64,000 nt of DNA from Rodentibacter haemolyticus (GCF_015356115.1 NZ_CP063056.1:1488001-1552000), one strand, 5' to 3'. Counted from the first letter of the stretch, positions 1-8,442 are shown. Notes: generated by a model not told the origin, from the sequence alone. Translations and numbers: made by a program.

Positions 1-1
1 T

Positions 2-457
2 GTTAGCGGTTTAACCCAAGATCAAATTTTTGAAGTTTGTTCGCGTGCATTTTTGAATCCACCACACGTTTTCTTACGTGATTATATCGGTATTGACCCG
101 ACCGAAGCCGTGTTCACCTTTGCCGACCACGGATTTAACTGGATCGGTGTGACTCATATGATTTTCTCATTGGTGTTTGCAATCGGTTACTGTATCGTGG
201 CTGAGCGTTTCCCGAAAATCAAATTCTGGCAAGGGATTGGCGCAGGGATTCTTGCTAATATCGCCGTACACTACATCACCTTCCCATTGTTGGGATTAAC
301 CCCTCCAGTGAGTGAGTGGCCAGCGTATGAACATATCTCCGAATTAGTCGGTCACATTTTCTGGTTCTGGACGATTGAAGTAATCCGCCGTGATTTACGT
401 AACCGTATCACGGGTCAACCGGATCCTGAAGTTGCATTAAAAGCTGCCACCGAATAA
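2..457 (+). CDS. yagU: YagU-like inner-membrane protein (DUF1440), 5' end outside window
   Basis: The reading frame is open from the first bases of the window, so the gene starts upstream; about 151 codons of its 3' part are visible. The product has hydrophobic segments separated by short charged loops (one starts near THMIFSLVFAIGYC, another near GAGILANIAVHYI) and ends in a polar tail. It resembles the C-terminal part of the YagU family of inner-membrane proteins, about 200 residues in E. coli, linked there to acid tolerance. That function is family knowledge, not visible here. A TTG at 53 could be mistaken for a start, but the frame continues upstream with similar coding character. A strong hairpin terminator follows directly. 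Confidence 0.8.
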   Translation, partial: VSGLTQDQIFEVCSRAFLNPPHVFLRDYIGIDPTEAVFTFADHGFNWIGVTHMIFSLVFAIGYCIVAERFPKIKFWQGIGAGILANIAVHYITFPLLGLTPPVSEWPAYEHISELVGHIFWFWTIEVIRRDLRNRITGQPDPEVALKAATE

Positions 458-467
458 TGAGTAAATA

Positions 468-497
468 AAAATGCCACCTTAAATTAAGGTGGCATTT
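468..497 (+). terminator. Rho-independent terminator after yagU-like gene
   Basis: Perfect 12-bp stem (AAATGCCACCTT / AAGGTGGCATTT) with a 5-nt loop, 10 nt after the stop codon. The flanking A-run on one side and T-run on the other make it plausible in both directions. Confidence 0.85.
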
Positions 498-731
498 CAC
501 TTCGCTGCTTATCAAAATCAAAAGTCCCGCCAATAGTTTATTTTCTGTTAGTAATGTCGTAAGGGGACAATAAGTTTAAAAATAAGACTTCTTTTCATAA
601 TATCATAGCAAAATTTTTCGGTTAAATTTTGTTGTAAATTTCTATCCATCAAAGAACCGTTTTACCCTACCCTGTTCAAGTTGTTATTTAAAGCAATTAT
701 CTCACTCTATTGAATAAACAATCTTAAAAAC

Positions 732-747
732 TGTGATTAAGATCACA
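732..747 (+). promoter_or_regulatory. CRP-binding site upstream of the accessory gene
   Basis: TGTGATTAAGATCACA is a perfect TGTGA-N6-TCACA palindrome, the CRP consensus. It lies about 82 bp before the ATG at 829, in the 370-bp gap 458-828. A -10-like TACATC near 766 would put the site at about the class II activation position. Apart from this and the terminator at 468, I see nothing else in the gap. Activation by cAMP-CRP is inference. Confidence 0.75.
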
Positions 748-828
748 AATTTGAAAGAAATTTTTTACATCTTGAAAAAATGCTTTGATTTTGTTATTTA
801 ATTGTTAATTATTTGTGTGGGAGGCGCT

Positions 829-1218
829 ATGTGGGTAAATAAACAAGAGTATTCTCAAATATCTAGTTCATATCGATTAATTAAAATGACCCCTTTACTA
901 AGGCATAGGCTTAATATAGAGAGCAATAGCCCTCCTAGTTCTATTTACATAGATCAAGAATTTTTTTATAAAGAATATATTGATAAAAATAAACTTTTAA
1001 TTAATTTAGATGGTTCTATTAGAAATGATGGATTTATAAAAATTATAATGCCTATCCTATCAAGAAAACCATTATCACCTCACAATCAAGAAATTCCTAC
1101 ATCTATATATAAATTGGTTAATGATGGATGGAGGGTAGACAAAAAATTATCAAATGCCATTAGATTAACTTACATGAGAAACAGGATAGAGCAGATATTC
1201 CAGCAATTTACCTATTAA
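829..1218 (+). CDS. Hypothetical protein, 129 aa, unrecognised
   Basis: I do not recognise this family. The ATG at 829 is preferred over an upstream in-frame TTG (802) because GGGAGGCG sits just before it as a ribosome-binding site. The product is soluble-looking, with no signal peptide or membrane segment. It is rich in Ile, Lys, Asn, Ser and Tyr and has a basic C-terminus (SNAIRLTYMRNRIEQIF). Codon use is far more AT-rich than in the core genes further on. It lies behind a perfect CRP site, 170 bp before an equally AT-rich MFS gene, between two conserved chromosomal genes, which suggests a transferred two-gene cassette. A link with the exporter (for example as cargo, immunity or regulator) is only inference. 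Confidence 0.6.
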   Translation: MWVNKQEYSQISSSYRLIKMTPLLRHRLNIESNSPPSSIYIDQEFFYKEYIDKNKLLINLDGSIRNDGFIKIIMPILSRKPLSPHNQEIPTSIYKLVNDGWRVDKKLSNAIRLTYMRNRIEQIFQQFTY

Positions 1219-1388
1219 ATATTGATAGTAAAAATAAATTATCTCAGCATGTTTGTAGTAGTTTATTTTGATAATAAACTGAGATTTATGACAAAATTAG
1301 AGATTCTATGTTCTAATAAATCTTTTAAACGCATATATGTAAATAGTAAAAGATAAATTTTTTTCAAAATAAGTCATAGGATATATTT

Positions 1389-2560
1389 ATGAAAAAATAT
1401 ATAACTTTAATTGCACTTTGTTTAGGTCAAGGTTTAAGTGGAACAGTGATTTCTCTACTCACTTTAACCTATGCTTTTGTAGGTAAGCATTTAGCCCCAA
1501 CGGAAATATTAGTAACTCTTCCTATGACAATGACAGTTTTAGGTTCGTTTAGTATGATTTATTGTGCAAGTTCATTAATGAAAAAATATGGTAGAAGGAG
1601 ATCATTTATTATAAGTGGTTTTATTGGTATTTTAGGGGCAATTTTAGCAATACTTGCATTATATTATCGATATTTCACATTTTTTTTATTTGCTACATTT
1701 GTTCTTGGTAATGCGACAGTGTTTAATCAATTTTATAGATTTGCTGCTGCAGAAGTTTTTAATGATGAAATATGGAGGAAAAGAGCAACGTCATTAGTGA
1801 TTGGTTCTGGTATTTTAGGTGGAATTCTCGGTCCTTTTCTCGCTGGAGAAGGAATTGATTTTATTTCAAATAACTATTTAGTTGGTAATTTTATTTTTGT
1901 TATTATAATTTTTTTTATGTTGATAATAAGTCAATTTTTGGTCTTTCTTGAAAAAGAAGAAATATTGTCCAATACTTTGAATTCATCAGAAAAAATAACA
2001 GTATATTATTCTAAAAATTTCATTCTGGGGACATTAGCTTGCACAATAGGATTCTCATTAATGACTTTAATCATGAATTCTGCACCATTATCAATGCATC
2101 ATAATCACTATCCTACATCAAAAAGTGTATTAGCTTTACAATTACATTTCATTGCTATGTATGTACCCGCCTTATCTATTTCATTTTTAATTGAAAAATT
2201 TAAAACCGATAGTTTAATTTTATTGGGTAGTTTATGTTTTATTATTAGCTCAATAAGTGTTTTTTTCTTACCTCAAAGTTATGGGTATTTTATTGCTCTA
2301 TTTCTGTCTGGTTTAGGGTGGGCGTTGATGTTTAATGGGGGACATTTTATCTAAATAATATTCCTAAGGATGTTAAACATAAACTACAAAGCATTAGCTC
2401 TATATTCACATATTTAGGAAATTTAATTTTTTCATTTTTAGCAGGGTTTACCCTAGCCTTTCCAAGTGGATGGCAATGGATAAATATTATTACTTTTATA
2501 TTTTCATTTATATTTTTTCTTTTCTATCTGGTGAAAATTTATAATAGATCTGAAACTTAA
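1389..2560 (+). pseudogene. MFS transporter interrupted by a one-base frameshift in a G-tract
   Basis: The first frame (1389-2354) encodes 321 residues of a major facilitator protein: repeated hydrophobic helices, and a loop with basic KKYGRRRS between helices 2 and 3, the position of the MFS A-like motif. The frame ends at FNGGHFI-stop. Reading one base back at the G5 run (2337-2341) continues as a plausible last part (FYLNNIPKDVKHKLQ, then two more helices) to the TAA at 2560, giving about 390 residues, the usual MFS length. A G6 tract would restore a single frame (NGGTFYLNNIP). So this is a fresh frameshift, a phase-variable tract, or a sequencing error. Composition is very AT-rich like the gene before it. 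The substrate is unknown. GGATA before the ATG may serve as ribosome-binding site. Confidence 0.75.
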
Positions 2561-2598
2561 AGATTATATTTTTAAGATGAAGAATTGTTCAAATAAAC

Positions 2599-2654
2599 AT
2601 AATCTGCACACTCAAAAGTTGAATAAATAATCAACGAATTAAGGTGCAGATTAT
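2599..2654 (-). terminator. Nested inverted repeat in slyD 3' region
   Basis: An 11-bp perfect stem (ATAATCTGCAC / GTGCAGATTAT) encloses a 34-nt loop holding a second inverted repeat (GTTGA / TCAAC). It starts 17 nt beyond the slyD stop codon on the minus strand. No clear U-tract follows, so a terminator role is tentative; it could be a 3'-UTR structure or the scar at the edge of the accessory patch. Confidence 0.45.
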
Positions 2655-2671
2655 ATTTATAGTTTTGATAA

Positions 2672-3280
2672 TTAATGACCACCGCAGCCACAACCACCAT
2701 GACCATGTTTATGACCACCGCCACAGCAACCGCCGTGTTCATGTTCGTGATCATGATGGTGGTGATGACCACCACAGCCGCAGCCATGACCCTCTTCATC
2801 GTGGTGGTGGTCGTGTGCACCGTGAACGTGGCCGTGTGCAATTTCTTCTAAAGTAGCTTCACGTGTCGCCACCACTTCAACGGTAAAATGCAATTCCTGA
2901 CCGGCTAACATATGGTTGCCGTCAACAACAACTTCATCGCCATCAACTTCGGTAATCACCACAGGAACAGGGCCGATGTCGGTATCGGCTAAGAAACGCA
3001 TACCCACAACGAGTTCATCAACCCCTTGGAATACCTCTTTTGGTACTCGTTGAACCATATTTTCGTTGTACTCACCATAACCTTCTTCTGGTTGTACGCG
3101 AACTTCAAATTTATCTCCAACCGCTTTGCCTTCAAGGGCTTTTTCAAGCCCAACGACTAAGTTGTTGTGTCCTTGCAAATATTCTAACGGTTGATTTGCC
3201 GGTGCTTCATCGACTAATACACCATCTTGGGTGCGGACTTGGTAAGCAATGCTCACCACCACATTTTTTGCTACATTCAT
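2672..3280 (-). CDS. slyD: FKBP-type peptidyl-prolyl cis-trans isomerase SlyD
   Basis: 202 aa. The N-terminal two thirds match the SlyD FKBP fold, with the start VVSIAYQVRTQDGVLVDEA, the insert-in-flap chaperone domain (about residues 70-125) and the end ELHFTVEVVAT. The last 50 residues are a His/Cys/Gly-rich tail with clusters such as HDHHHDEE, CGCGG and HHHHHDHEHEH, the Ni/Zn-binding tail typical of SlyD. The protein is a cytoplasmic prolyl isomerase and chaperone that delivers nickel to hydrogenase in E. coli. The opposite strand of the tail also looks open, but only because of the repetitive CAC/CAT codons. The start is the ATG at 3280, with a GGAAA stretch upstream. Confidence 0.96.
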   Translation of the reverse strand: MNVAKNVVVSIAYQVRTQDGVLVDEAPANQPLEYLQGHNNLVVGLEKALEGKAVGDKFEVRVQPEEGYGEYNENMVQRVPKEVFQGVDELVVGMRFLADTDIGPVPVVITEVDGDEVVVDGNHMLAGQELHFTVEVVATREATLEEIAHGHVHGAHDHHHDEEGHGCGCGGHHHHHDHEHEHGGCCGGGHKHGHGGCGCGGH

Positions 3281-3345
3281 TGAGGTTTCCTTACAGTATG
3301 AAAAACGTTGTTATTGTATAGAATAAAAAAGAATTGTATAGAAAA

Positions 3346-4068
3346 TTAATCTTTGAGTAACTCAATCCGTGCATTTGCCCGTATGCGAACGGTTTCTTTA
3401 CCATTTTCTAGGAAAGCCTGATCTGCCCCTGCGTAGTCTGCAGATAAGGTAGCAACCTTTGCAGCACGTGCTGTACCATAAGCACGAATCGGCATTTGCT
3501 CGTTTACGGAGGAAATGTCTAAATCTAGGATTCGGTAATCTTTCATTTTCAACGAATTTTGAATCAAATCGGCTTTCTTTTTGAATTTTTCAATCGCCGC
3601 TTGCGTTAATTCGTTTTCCACGCTCATTAGCTTTTCGGAGGAGATAGAGGCATTTATATCTTCCACTGCCATCACATCATCCAGTGTTGATATAAGGTTA
3701 GAAATAGCTTGGAAATCTTTACTTTCCAATACCAATTCGGCACGGGCAATCCAACCGTTTTTCTTGCCTTGTGCATCATTACGAACGGAAGTATTGCGGG
3801 AATTACCTTTAATTTCGACCGCACTTTGTTCCTTTGCGATCGCCACGGCTTTATTTAAACGTTCGGAAATGGTTTTATTTAAGTCGGATAAGTTTTTACC
3901 ATCAACTTGATAGAATAGTCGAACTTGTAACAGATCCCGTTCAATTTCCCTTTCAACTTCCGTGTTAAAGGAAACGATTTGAGCGGGTTTGGTTATCGTA
4001 TTTTCAGCCAATGTCGCGGTGCTGAAAGGTAGGGCTAAAACGGCAAGAGCGAGTGTTTTTAATTTCAT
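3346..4068 (-). CDS. SIMPL domain (DUF541) periplasmic protein
   Basis: 240 aa from the ATG at 4068. The frame is open further upstream, but the signal peptide MKLKTLALAVLALPFSTATLA and a good GAGA-type ribosome site fix this start, and the longer version would overlap rraB. The mature protein has the SIMPL/DUF541 layout: an N-terminal strand with EREIERDLLQVRL, a VEIKGNSRNTSV region, and a C-terminal part ending VRIRANARIEL. The family is periplasmic or outer-membrane associated and its molecular role is poorly known (E. coli YggE affects oxidative stress). It sits 46 nt after rraB on the same strand, with an uptake signal sequence in the gap. Confidence 0.85.
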   Translation of the reverse strand: MKLKTLALAVLALPFSTATLAENTITKPAQIVSFNTEVEREIERDLLQVRLFYQVDGKNLSDLNKTISERLNKAVAIAKEQSAVEIKGNSRNTSVRNDAQGKKNGWIARAELVLESKDFQAISNLISTLDDVMAVEDINASISSEKLMSVENELTQAAIEKFKKKADLIQNSLKMKDYRILDLDISSVNEQMPIRAYGTARAAKVATLSADYAGADQAFLENGKETVRIRANARIELLKD

Positions 4069-4114
4069 AATTTCTCTCAAAAAAATGACCGCACTTTGAT
4101 TGCGGTTCGGTAAA

Positions 4115-4537
4115 TTAGTGTAAGCGTGAATCTTCGACTTCATCTTCATCGAAAAATTCACCGTCATTTCCATATTCGTCTTCATCGGCATTAGGATCTT
4201 CAAAATAGGTCCCCCAACCGTCATAAATGCCCTTGTGTTTTTCAATTAGCGGTAAAAGTTCTTTTTGTTGGGCATCAATAATTTCCGCTTTTAATTCCAC
4301 TTCGCTAATAATATCGAAACAGAAAATAGCTTTGCCGTTATCATCTTCAAATTCTTCGGCTTCCGAAACTTCATAACCTGCTTTGAAGGCATCCACCGCA
4401 ATTTTTTCCAACAAATCGAAATCATGGTGGGCAATATGATGTTCGATAATATAAAGTGCTGCCGGATCACTGCCATCGTTTAATAAATCGGTGATAATGT
4501 CGCGGGTTTCTGCTTGAAGTTCGGCAAAATCTGTCAT
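4115..4537 (-). CDS. rraB: Regulator of ribonuclease activity B
   Basis: 140 aa, very acidic, with the RraB pattern: an N-terminal helix (ETRDIITDLLNDGSDP), the ferredoxin-like core (HDFDLLEKIAVDAFKAGYEVSEAEE), the conserved YDGWGTYFE motif near residue 105, and a run of Asp/Glu at the C-terminus. RraB binds RNase E and alters degradosome composition, so it tunes mRNA turnover in the cytoplasm. It is divergent from truD, with about 106 bp between starts carrying one uptake signal sequence, and is followed by the SIMPL gene on the same strand. Length and motifs match the family. Confidence 0.93.
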   Translation of the reverse strand: MTDFAELQAETRDIITDLLNDGSDPAALYIIEHHIAHHDFDLLEKIAVDAFKAGYEVSEAEEFEDDNGKAIFCFDIISEVELKAEIIDAQQKELLPLIEKHKGIYDGWGTYFEDPNADEDEYGNDGEFFDEDEVEDSRLH

Positions 4538-4643
4538 GATTAATTCCTTAATTGAGGTAAAAGTGCGGTTATTTTAGTGGATAAATCCCCAAAAGTCGCA
4601 TAAAATTTCACACGACTATTTTCTATCAAAACACCTCAAAATT

Positions 4644-5666
4644 ATGCTTGAACAACTTCCTTATCTCACCTTAAAAACACCGCCAAAATCAACCGCACTT
4701 TTAAAGCTGGAATGTGCCGATTTCATTGTGAAAGAGGTGCTTGGCTATGAAATGTCGGGTGAGGGTGAATTTGTGGCGTTAAAAGTAAGAAAAACAGGCT
4801 GTAACACCTTATTTGTGGGGGGAAAGCTGGCAAAATTTGCCGGCGTGTCGGAACGAAATATGAGCTATGCCGGTTTGAAAGACCGTCAAGCCGTGACGGA
4901 ACAATGGTTCTGCTTACAAATGCCGGGGAAAGCAACGCCGGATTTTAGTCAATTTCAATTGGAAGGTGTTGAAATCTTAGCGGTTACTCGCCATAACCGA
5001 AAAATCCGAATCGGTAGCCTGCAAGGTAATCATTTTGAAATTTTACTGCGTGATGTGCAGGAAACTGACGAATTAATAGCGCGCCTAGAGTTTGTGAAAA
5101 ATACCGGTTTTCCTAATTATTTTACGGAACAACGCTTTGGGCGTGACGGTCATAATCTCACGCAGGCATTGCGTTGGGCGCAAGGCAAAATAAAAGTGAA
5201 AGATCGTAAAAAACGCAGTTTTTATCTTTCCGCCGCACGCAGTGAAATTTTTAATTTAGTTGTGGCGGCACGTATTGAACAAGGTGTAACAGAGGAAGTT
5301 CTGCCTAATGACATTGTGCAGTTAAATGGTTCTCACAGTTGGTTTAAAGCCGATGAATCGGAGGATTTGGCTGCGTTGCAAACGCGATTGGCACAACGGG
5401 ATATTTTACTCACCGCGCCTTTGATCGGTGAAGAAAATTTAATGGCTTCTGCGCTTGAAAACGCCATTGTGGAACAACACAATGTTTTTTCACCTTTAAT
5501 GAAACAAGAGAAAATGAAAGCGGTACGTCGTCCGTTATTAATGCAGGCGCAGGATTTTCATTGGCAATTCACTGATGTGGGGGTGAAACTGTGTTTTTAT
5601 TTGCCGGCAGGGTCTTATGCCACGGCATTGGTTAGAGAATTAGTGAATTATAAGGAAGAAATATAA
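4644..5666 (+). CDS. truD: tRNA pseudouridine(13) synthase TruD
   Basis: 340 aa. It makes pseudouridine 13 in tRNA-Glu. The catalytic aspartate is visible in AGLKDRQAVTEQ and falls at residue 80, the same number as in E. coli. The family motifs NYFTEQRFGRDGHN and, near the C-terminus, RRPLLMQAQDF and LPAGSYATALVREL are present. The stop TAA shares its last A with the surE ATG (5664-5668), so the two are translationally coupled, an arrangement known from related gammaproteobacteria. One uptake signal sequence lies inside the gene at 4692. Confidence 0.96.
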   Translation: MLEQLPYLTLKTPPKSTALLKLECADFIVKEVLGYEMSGEGEFVALKVRKTGCNTLFVGGKLAKFAGVSERNMSYAGLKDRQAVTEQWFCLQMPGKATPDFSQFQLEGVEILAVTRHNRKIRIGSLQGNHFEILLRDVQETDELIARLEFVKNTGFPNYFTEQRFGRDGHNLTQALRWAQGKIKVKDRKKRSFYLSAARSEIFNLVVAARIEQGVTEEVLPNDIVQLNGSHSWFKADESEDLAALQTRLAQRDILLTAPLIGEENLMASALENAIVEQHNVFSPLMKQEKMKAVRRPLLMQAQDFHWQFTDVGVKLCFYLPAGSYATALVRELVNYKEEI

Positions 5667-6406
5667 TGCGAATTTTATTAAGTAATGATGATGGTTTTCA
5701 CGCAGAGGGGATTCAAATTTTAGCGGCGGAATTGCGTAAAATCGCCGATGTGGTGATTGTGGCCCCGGATCGTAATCGCAGTGCGGCTTCAAGTGCGCTC
5801 ACTTTAGTTGAGCCTCTACGCCCTCGTCATTTGGATAACGGGGATTATTGTGTTAACGGCACTCCGGCTGACTGTGTGCATTTGGCATTGAACGGTTTTT
5901 TATCCGGACAAGTGGATTTGGTGGTTTCGGGAATTAATGCCGGCTGTAATATGGGTGATGATACGATTTATTCCGGCACGGTTGCTGCGGCATTAGAAGG
6001 TCGTCATTTGGGATTACCTTCAATTGCGGTTTCCTTAGACGGACGTTTACATTATGAAACGGCGGCACGTGTTGTTGTGGATTTAATTCCTAAATTACAC
6101 CATCAATTATTAAATCCGCGTGAGATCATTAATATCAATGTTCCCGATATACCTTACGAAGAACTTAAAGGTTACAAAGTTTGCCATTTGGGCTATCGTT
6201 CTTCTGCGGCGGAAGTGATTAAGCAAGAAGATCCCCGCGGCGAGCGAATTTATTGGATTGGGCCTGCCGGCTTGCCTGAAAATGAACAAGAAGGGACGGA
6301 TTTCCACGCTGTGAAGAACGGTTATGTTTCAATCACGCCTATTCAGGCGGATATGACGGCACATCACTCAATTCAATCTTTACAAGATTGGCTAGAACGT
6401 GAATAA
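5666..6406 (+). CDS. surE: 5'/3'-nucleotidase SurE
   Basis: 246 aa. It removes phosphate from nucleoside monophosphates and is linked to stationary-phase survival; it is metal-dependent and cytosolic. The N-terminus MRILLSNDDGFHAEGI holds the two metal-binding aspartates (residues 8 and 9). DRNRSAASSALT supplies the conserved serine, and GINAGCNMGDDTIYSGTV the conserved asparagine loop. It overlaps the truD stop by one base. The following gene starts 41 nt later on the same strand. Confidence 0.96.
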   Translation: MRILLSNDDGFHAEGIQILAAELRKIADVVIVAPDRNRSAASSALTLVEPLRPRHLDNGDYCVNGTPADCVHLALNGFLSGQVDLVVSGINAGCNMGDDTIYSGTVAAALEGRHLGLPSIAVSLDGRLHYETAARVVVDLIPKLHHQLLNPREIININVPDIPYEELKGYKVCHLGYRSSAAEVIKQEDPRGERIYWIGPAGLPENEQEGTDFHAVKNGYVSITPIQADMTAHHSIQSLQDWLERE

Positions 6407-6447
6407 TGTGGCGTTTTGGCTAAATTTAGAACATTAAGGTGTATTGA

Positions 6448-7023
6448 ATGAATATTTTTGGGGCAATGTATGATAAGACGATGGAATGGTCAAAACATCG
6501 TTTTGCGGCATTTTGGTTGTCTTTTGTCAGTTTTATCGAAGCTATCTTTTTTCCGATTCCACCTGATGTGATGTTGATTCCAATGTCTATGTCAAAGCCG
6601 AAAAGTGCGGTCAGATTTGCGCTTTATACGGCGATTGCCTCTGCTTTGGGCGGCATAGTCGGCTATGCCATCGGTTATTTTGCAACGGATTGGGTGCAAG
6701 GAATCGTTCAACAATGGGGCTATGGCGAGCATTGGGCAAAAGCGATGAGTTGGTTTGAGCAATGGGGCGTGTTGGTTGTCTTTGTTGCCGGTTTTAGCCC
6801 GATTCCTTATAAAGTTTTCACGATTTGCGCCGGTGTGATGCAAATGGCATTTTTACCCTTTACGCTTACAGCATTTATCTCTCGAGCGGCGCGTTTCTTA
6901 CTTGTCGCGAAATTGGCGGCTTGGGGCGGTGAAAAGTTTGCAGTAAAATTACGCAAATCGATTGAGATTATCGGTTGGTCGGTGGTTGTGCTTGCGGTAG
7001 CGGCTTACCTTATTTTGAAATAA
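6448..7023 (+). CDS. yqaA: YqaA family inner-membrane protein (DedA/SNARE-associated superfamily)
   Basis: 191 aa with several hydrophobic helices. Family signatures: SFIEAIFFPIPPDVMLIPM near residue 30, the small-residue helix ASALGGIVGYAIGY, and FSPIPYKVFTICAGVMQM near residue 115 with the conserved Pro and Lys. YqaA proteins are small relatives of DedA, thought to act in lipid or membrane homeostasis; no reaction is established. The last base of its TAA (7021-7023) overlaps a possible ATG for the next lipoprotein gene, suggesting one operon with surE and nlpD. Confidence 0.88.
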   Translation: MNIFGAMYDKTMEWSKHRFAAFWLSFVSFIEAIFFPIPPDVMLIPMSMSKPKSAVRFALYTAIASALGGIVGYAIGYFATDWVQGIVQQWGYGEHWAKAMSWFEQWGVLVVFVAGFSPIPYKVFTICAGVMQMAFLPFTLTAFISRAARFLLVAKLAAWGGEKFAVKLRKSIEIIGWSVVVLAVAAYLILK

Positions 7024-7034
7024 TGGATATGTTT

Positions 7035-7220
7035 ATGAATAAATATTTATTTGCGTTGTCTATGACGTTGGTTTTAGCGGCTTGTTCTTCACCGGAGGTG
7101 AAAGATCCGAATACATTACCGAACGGTATTATGCAGCCGGTGGAAGGTACGGGCGCTGTTGCAGGTGGTAGTTTTATGCCGGAAATCGAACATCAAGCTA
7201 TGCCAAATACAATGAAATAA
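7035..7220 (+). CDS. Small lipoprotein resembling the N-terminus of NlpD
   Basis: 61 aa. The start is chosen at the ATG at 7035 because MNKYLFALSMTLVLAAC is a clean lipoprotein signal peptide with lipobox LAAC (Cys17) and a GGA lies 7 nt upstream; ATGs at 7023 and 7029 are in frame but would push the signal off. After the Cys it reads CSSPEVKDPNTLPNGIMQPV and ends PEIEHQAMPNTMK. The next gene, nlpD, has the same order of elements after its own lipobox (CSSN, then GIMQSVDG, GSWQPEI, MPNTM). So this looks like a duplicated N-terminal anchor of NlpD without the LysM and M23 domains. The gap to nlpD is 13 nt. Confidence 0.85.
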   Translation: MNKYLFALSMTLVLAACSSPEVKDPNTLPNGIMQPVEGTGAVAGGSFMPEIEHQAMPNTMK

Positions 7221-7233
7221 AAAGGAAGAATAA

Positions 7234-8442
7234 ATGAAAAAATCGTTTTTATTATTACCCCTAAGTGCTGCGGTTTTAACTGCCTGTTCATCAAACACGC
7301 AAGCACCTATTGAAAATGCCGATGGTTCGTTATCTCCGGGAATTATGCAATCGGTTGATGGAAATCGTAACGGAAGTTGGCAGCCTGAAATTCAACAAAG
7401 CACGATGCCGAATACGATGGGGTCAACCACGGTAGGGAATAATGTACCAAGTGGAACTCAAACACCGCAACCGAATTTTCAGCCGACTTATCAGCCGGCT
7501 CAACCCACAACTCCGACAGTAACGGAGCCGGTTGTACCGACACAAGCGCAAACCAAAACCGTCACAAAGACGATTTCAGATTGTACAAATTCCTCTGCAA
7601 TCAATGTGCCGCGAAACCCGAACACGAATGCACCGGATTACAGCCAAATTCAAAAGGGGTCTTACAAAGGCGACACTTACAAAGTGAATAAAGGCGACAC
7701 AATGTTCCTTATCGCATATTTAGCCGGAATGGACGTGAAAGAGCTTGCTGCGCTGAATAATATGTCGGAACCTTATAGTTTAAGTGTGGGGCAAACGTTA
7801 AAGATCGGTAAATGTACCACGAGAACGGTAACGACTACAGTGCCGGTTAATACGACTACCACGGCTCCTACGGTAAAACCTGTCGAACCTGCGGTAACCT
7901 ATACCGCCGGTGCAAATGGTACGCAAATCGGTTCAGACGGCACGATTATCGGGCCGATCAAATCCGGTGCGGGCGTTCCGTCCTCTAACACATCAACCAG
8001 TGCTCCGGCAGTGCCTGCAACAGGAAACACTACCCCTGTGAACGCAAATGTAGCGGCTCCGGTTGTTTCCAACATTTCATGGTTATGGCCTGCAAGCGGC
8101 AATATTATTCAAGGGTTCTCTAGCTCGGACGGCGGTAATAAAGGGATCGATATTGCAGGCTCGCGCGGACAAGCGGTGAAAGCGGCGGCGGCGGGGCGTG
8201 TTGTGTATGCCGGTAACGCATTACGTGGTTACGGCAATTTGATCATTATTAAACACAATGATGATTTTTTGAGTGCTTATGCACATAACGATAGAATCCT
8301 CGTTAGCGACCAGCAAGAAGTCAAAGCAGGGCAAGAAATTGCCAAAATGGGAAGCTCCGGTACTAATAGCGTGAAGCTTCATTTTGAAATTCGTTACAAA
8401 GGTAAATCGGTGGACCCGGTACGTTATTTACCAAGACGATAA
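7234..8442 (+). CDS. nlpD: Murein hydrolase activator NlpD (LppB lipoprotein)
   Basis: 402 aa outer-membrane lipoprotein. Signal MKKSFLLLPLSAAVLTAC with lipobox Cys18; a Pro/Thr/Gln-rich linker; a LysM domain at about 145-195 (YKVNKGDTMFLIAYLAGMDV to SVGQTLKIG); a second low-complexity linker; and a C-terminal LytM/M23 domain from about 285 (WLWPASGNIIQGF to HFEIRYKGKSVDPVRYL). As in other NlpD proteins the M23 fold lacks the full zinc-binding set (GFSSSDGGNKGIDIAG replaces the HxxxD region), fitting an activator of the amidase AmiC rather than an enzyme. It is last in the truD-surE-yqaA-lipoprotein run and ends in a strong palindromic terminator. Confidence 0.95.
   Translation: MKKSFLLLPLSAAVLTACSSNTQAPIENADGSLSPGIMQSVDGNRNGSWQPEIQQSTMPNTMGSTTVGNNVPSGTQTPQPNFQPTYQPAQPTTPTVTEPVVPTQAQTKTVTKTISDCTNSSAINVPRNPNTNAPDYSQIQKGSYKGDTYKVNKGDTMFLIAYLAGMDVKELAALNNMSEPYSLSVGQTLKIGKCTTRTVTTTVPVNTTTTAPTVKPVEPAVTYTAGANGTQIGSDGTIIGPIKSGAGVPSSNTSTSAPAVPATGNTTPVNANVAAPVVSNISWLWPASGNIIQGFSSSDGGNKGIDIAGSRGQAVKAAAAGRVVYAGNALRGYGNLIIIKHNDDFLSAYAHNDRILVSDQQEVKAGQEIAKMGSSGTNSVKLHFEIRYKGKSVDPVRYLPRR

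Noticed and set aside
2644..2856. Open frame on the plus strand opposite the end of slyD
   Set aside because: It is the complement of the His/Gly-rich SlyD tail; the low-complexity codons keep all frames open. SlyD is clearly the real gene.
3346..4245. Long N-terminal extension of the SIMPL protein (299 aa)
   Set aside because: The extra 59 residues overlap rraB out of frame; a signal peptide and ribosome site mark the start at 4068.
7500..8100. Antisense frames and repeats in the Pro/Thr-rich linkers of nlpD
   Set aside because: Low-complexity coding sequence explains them.
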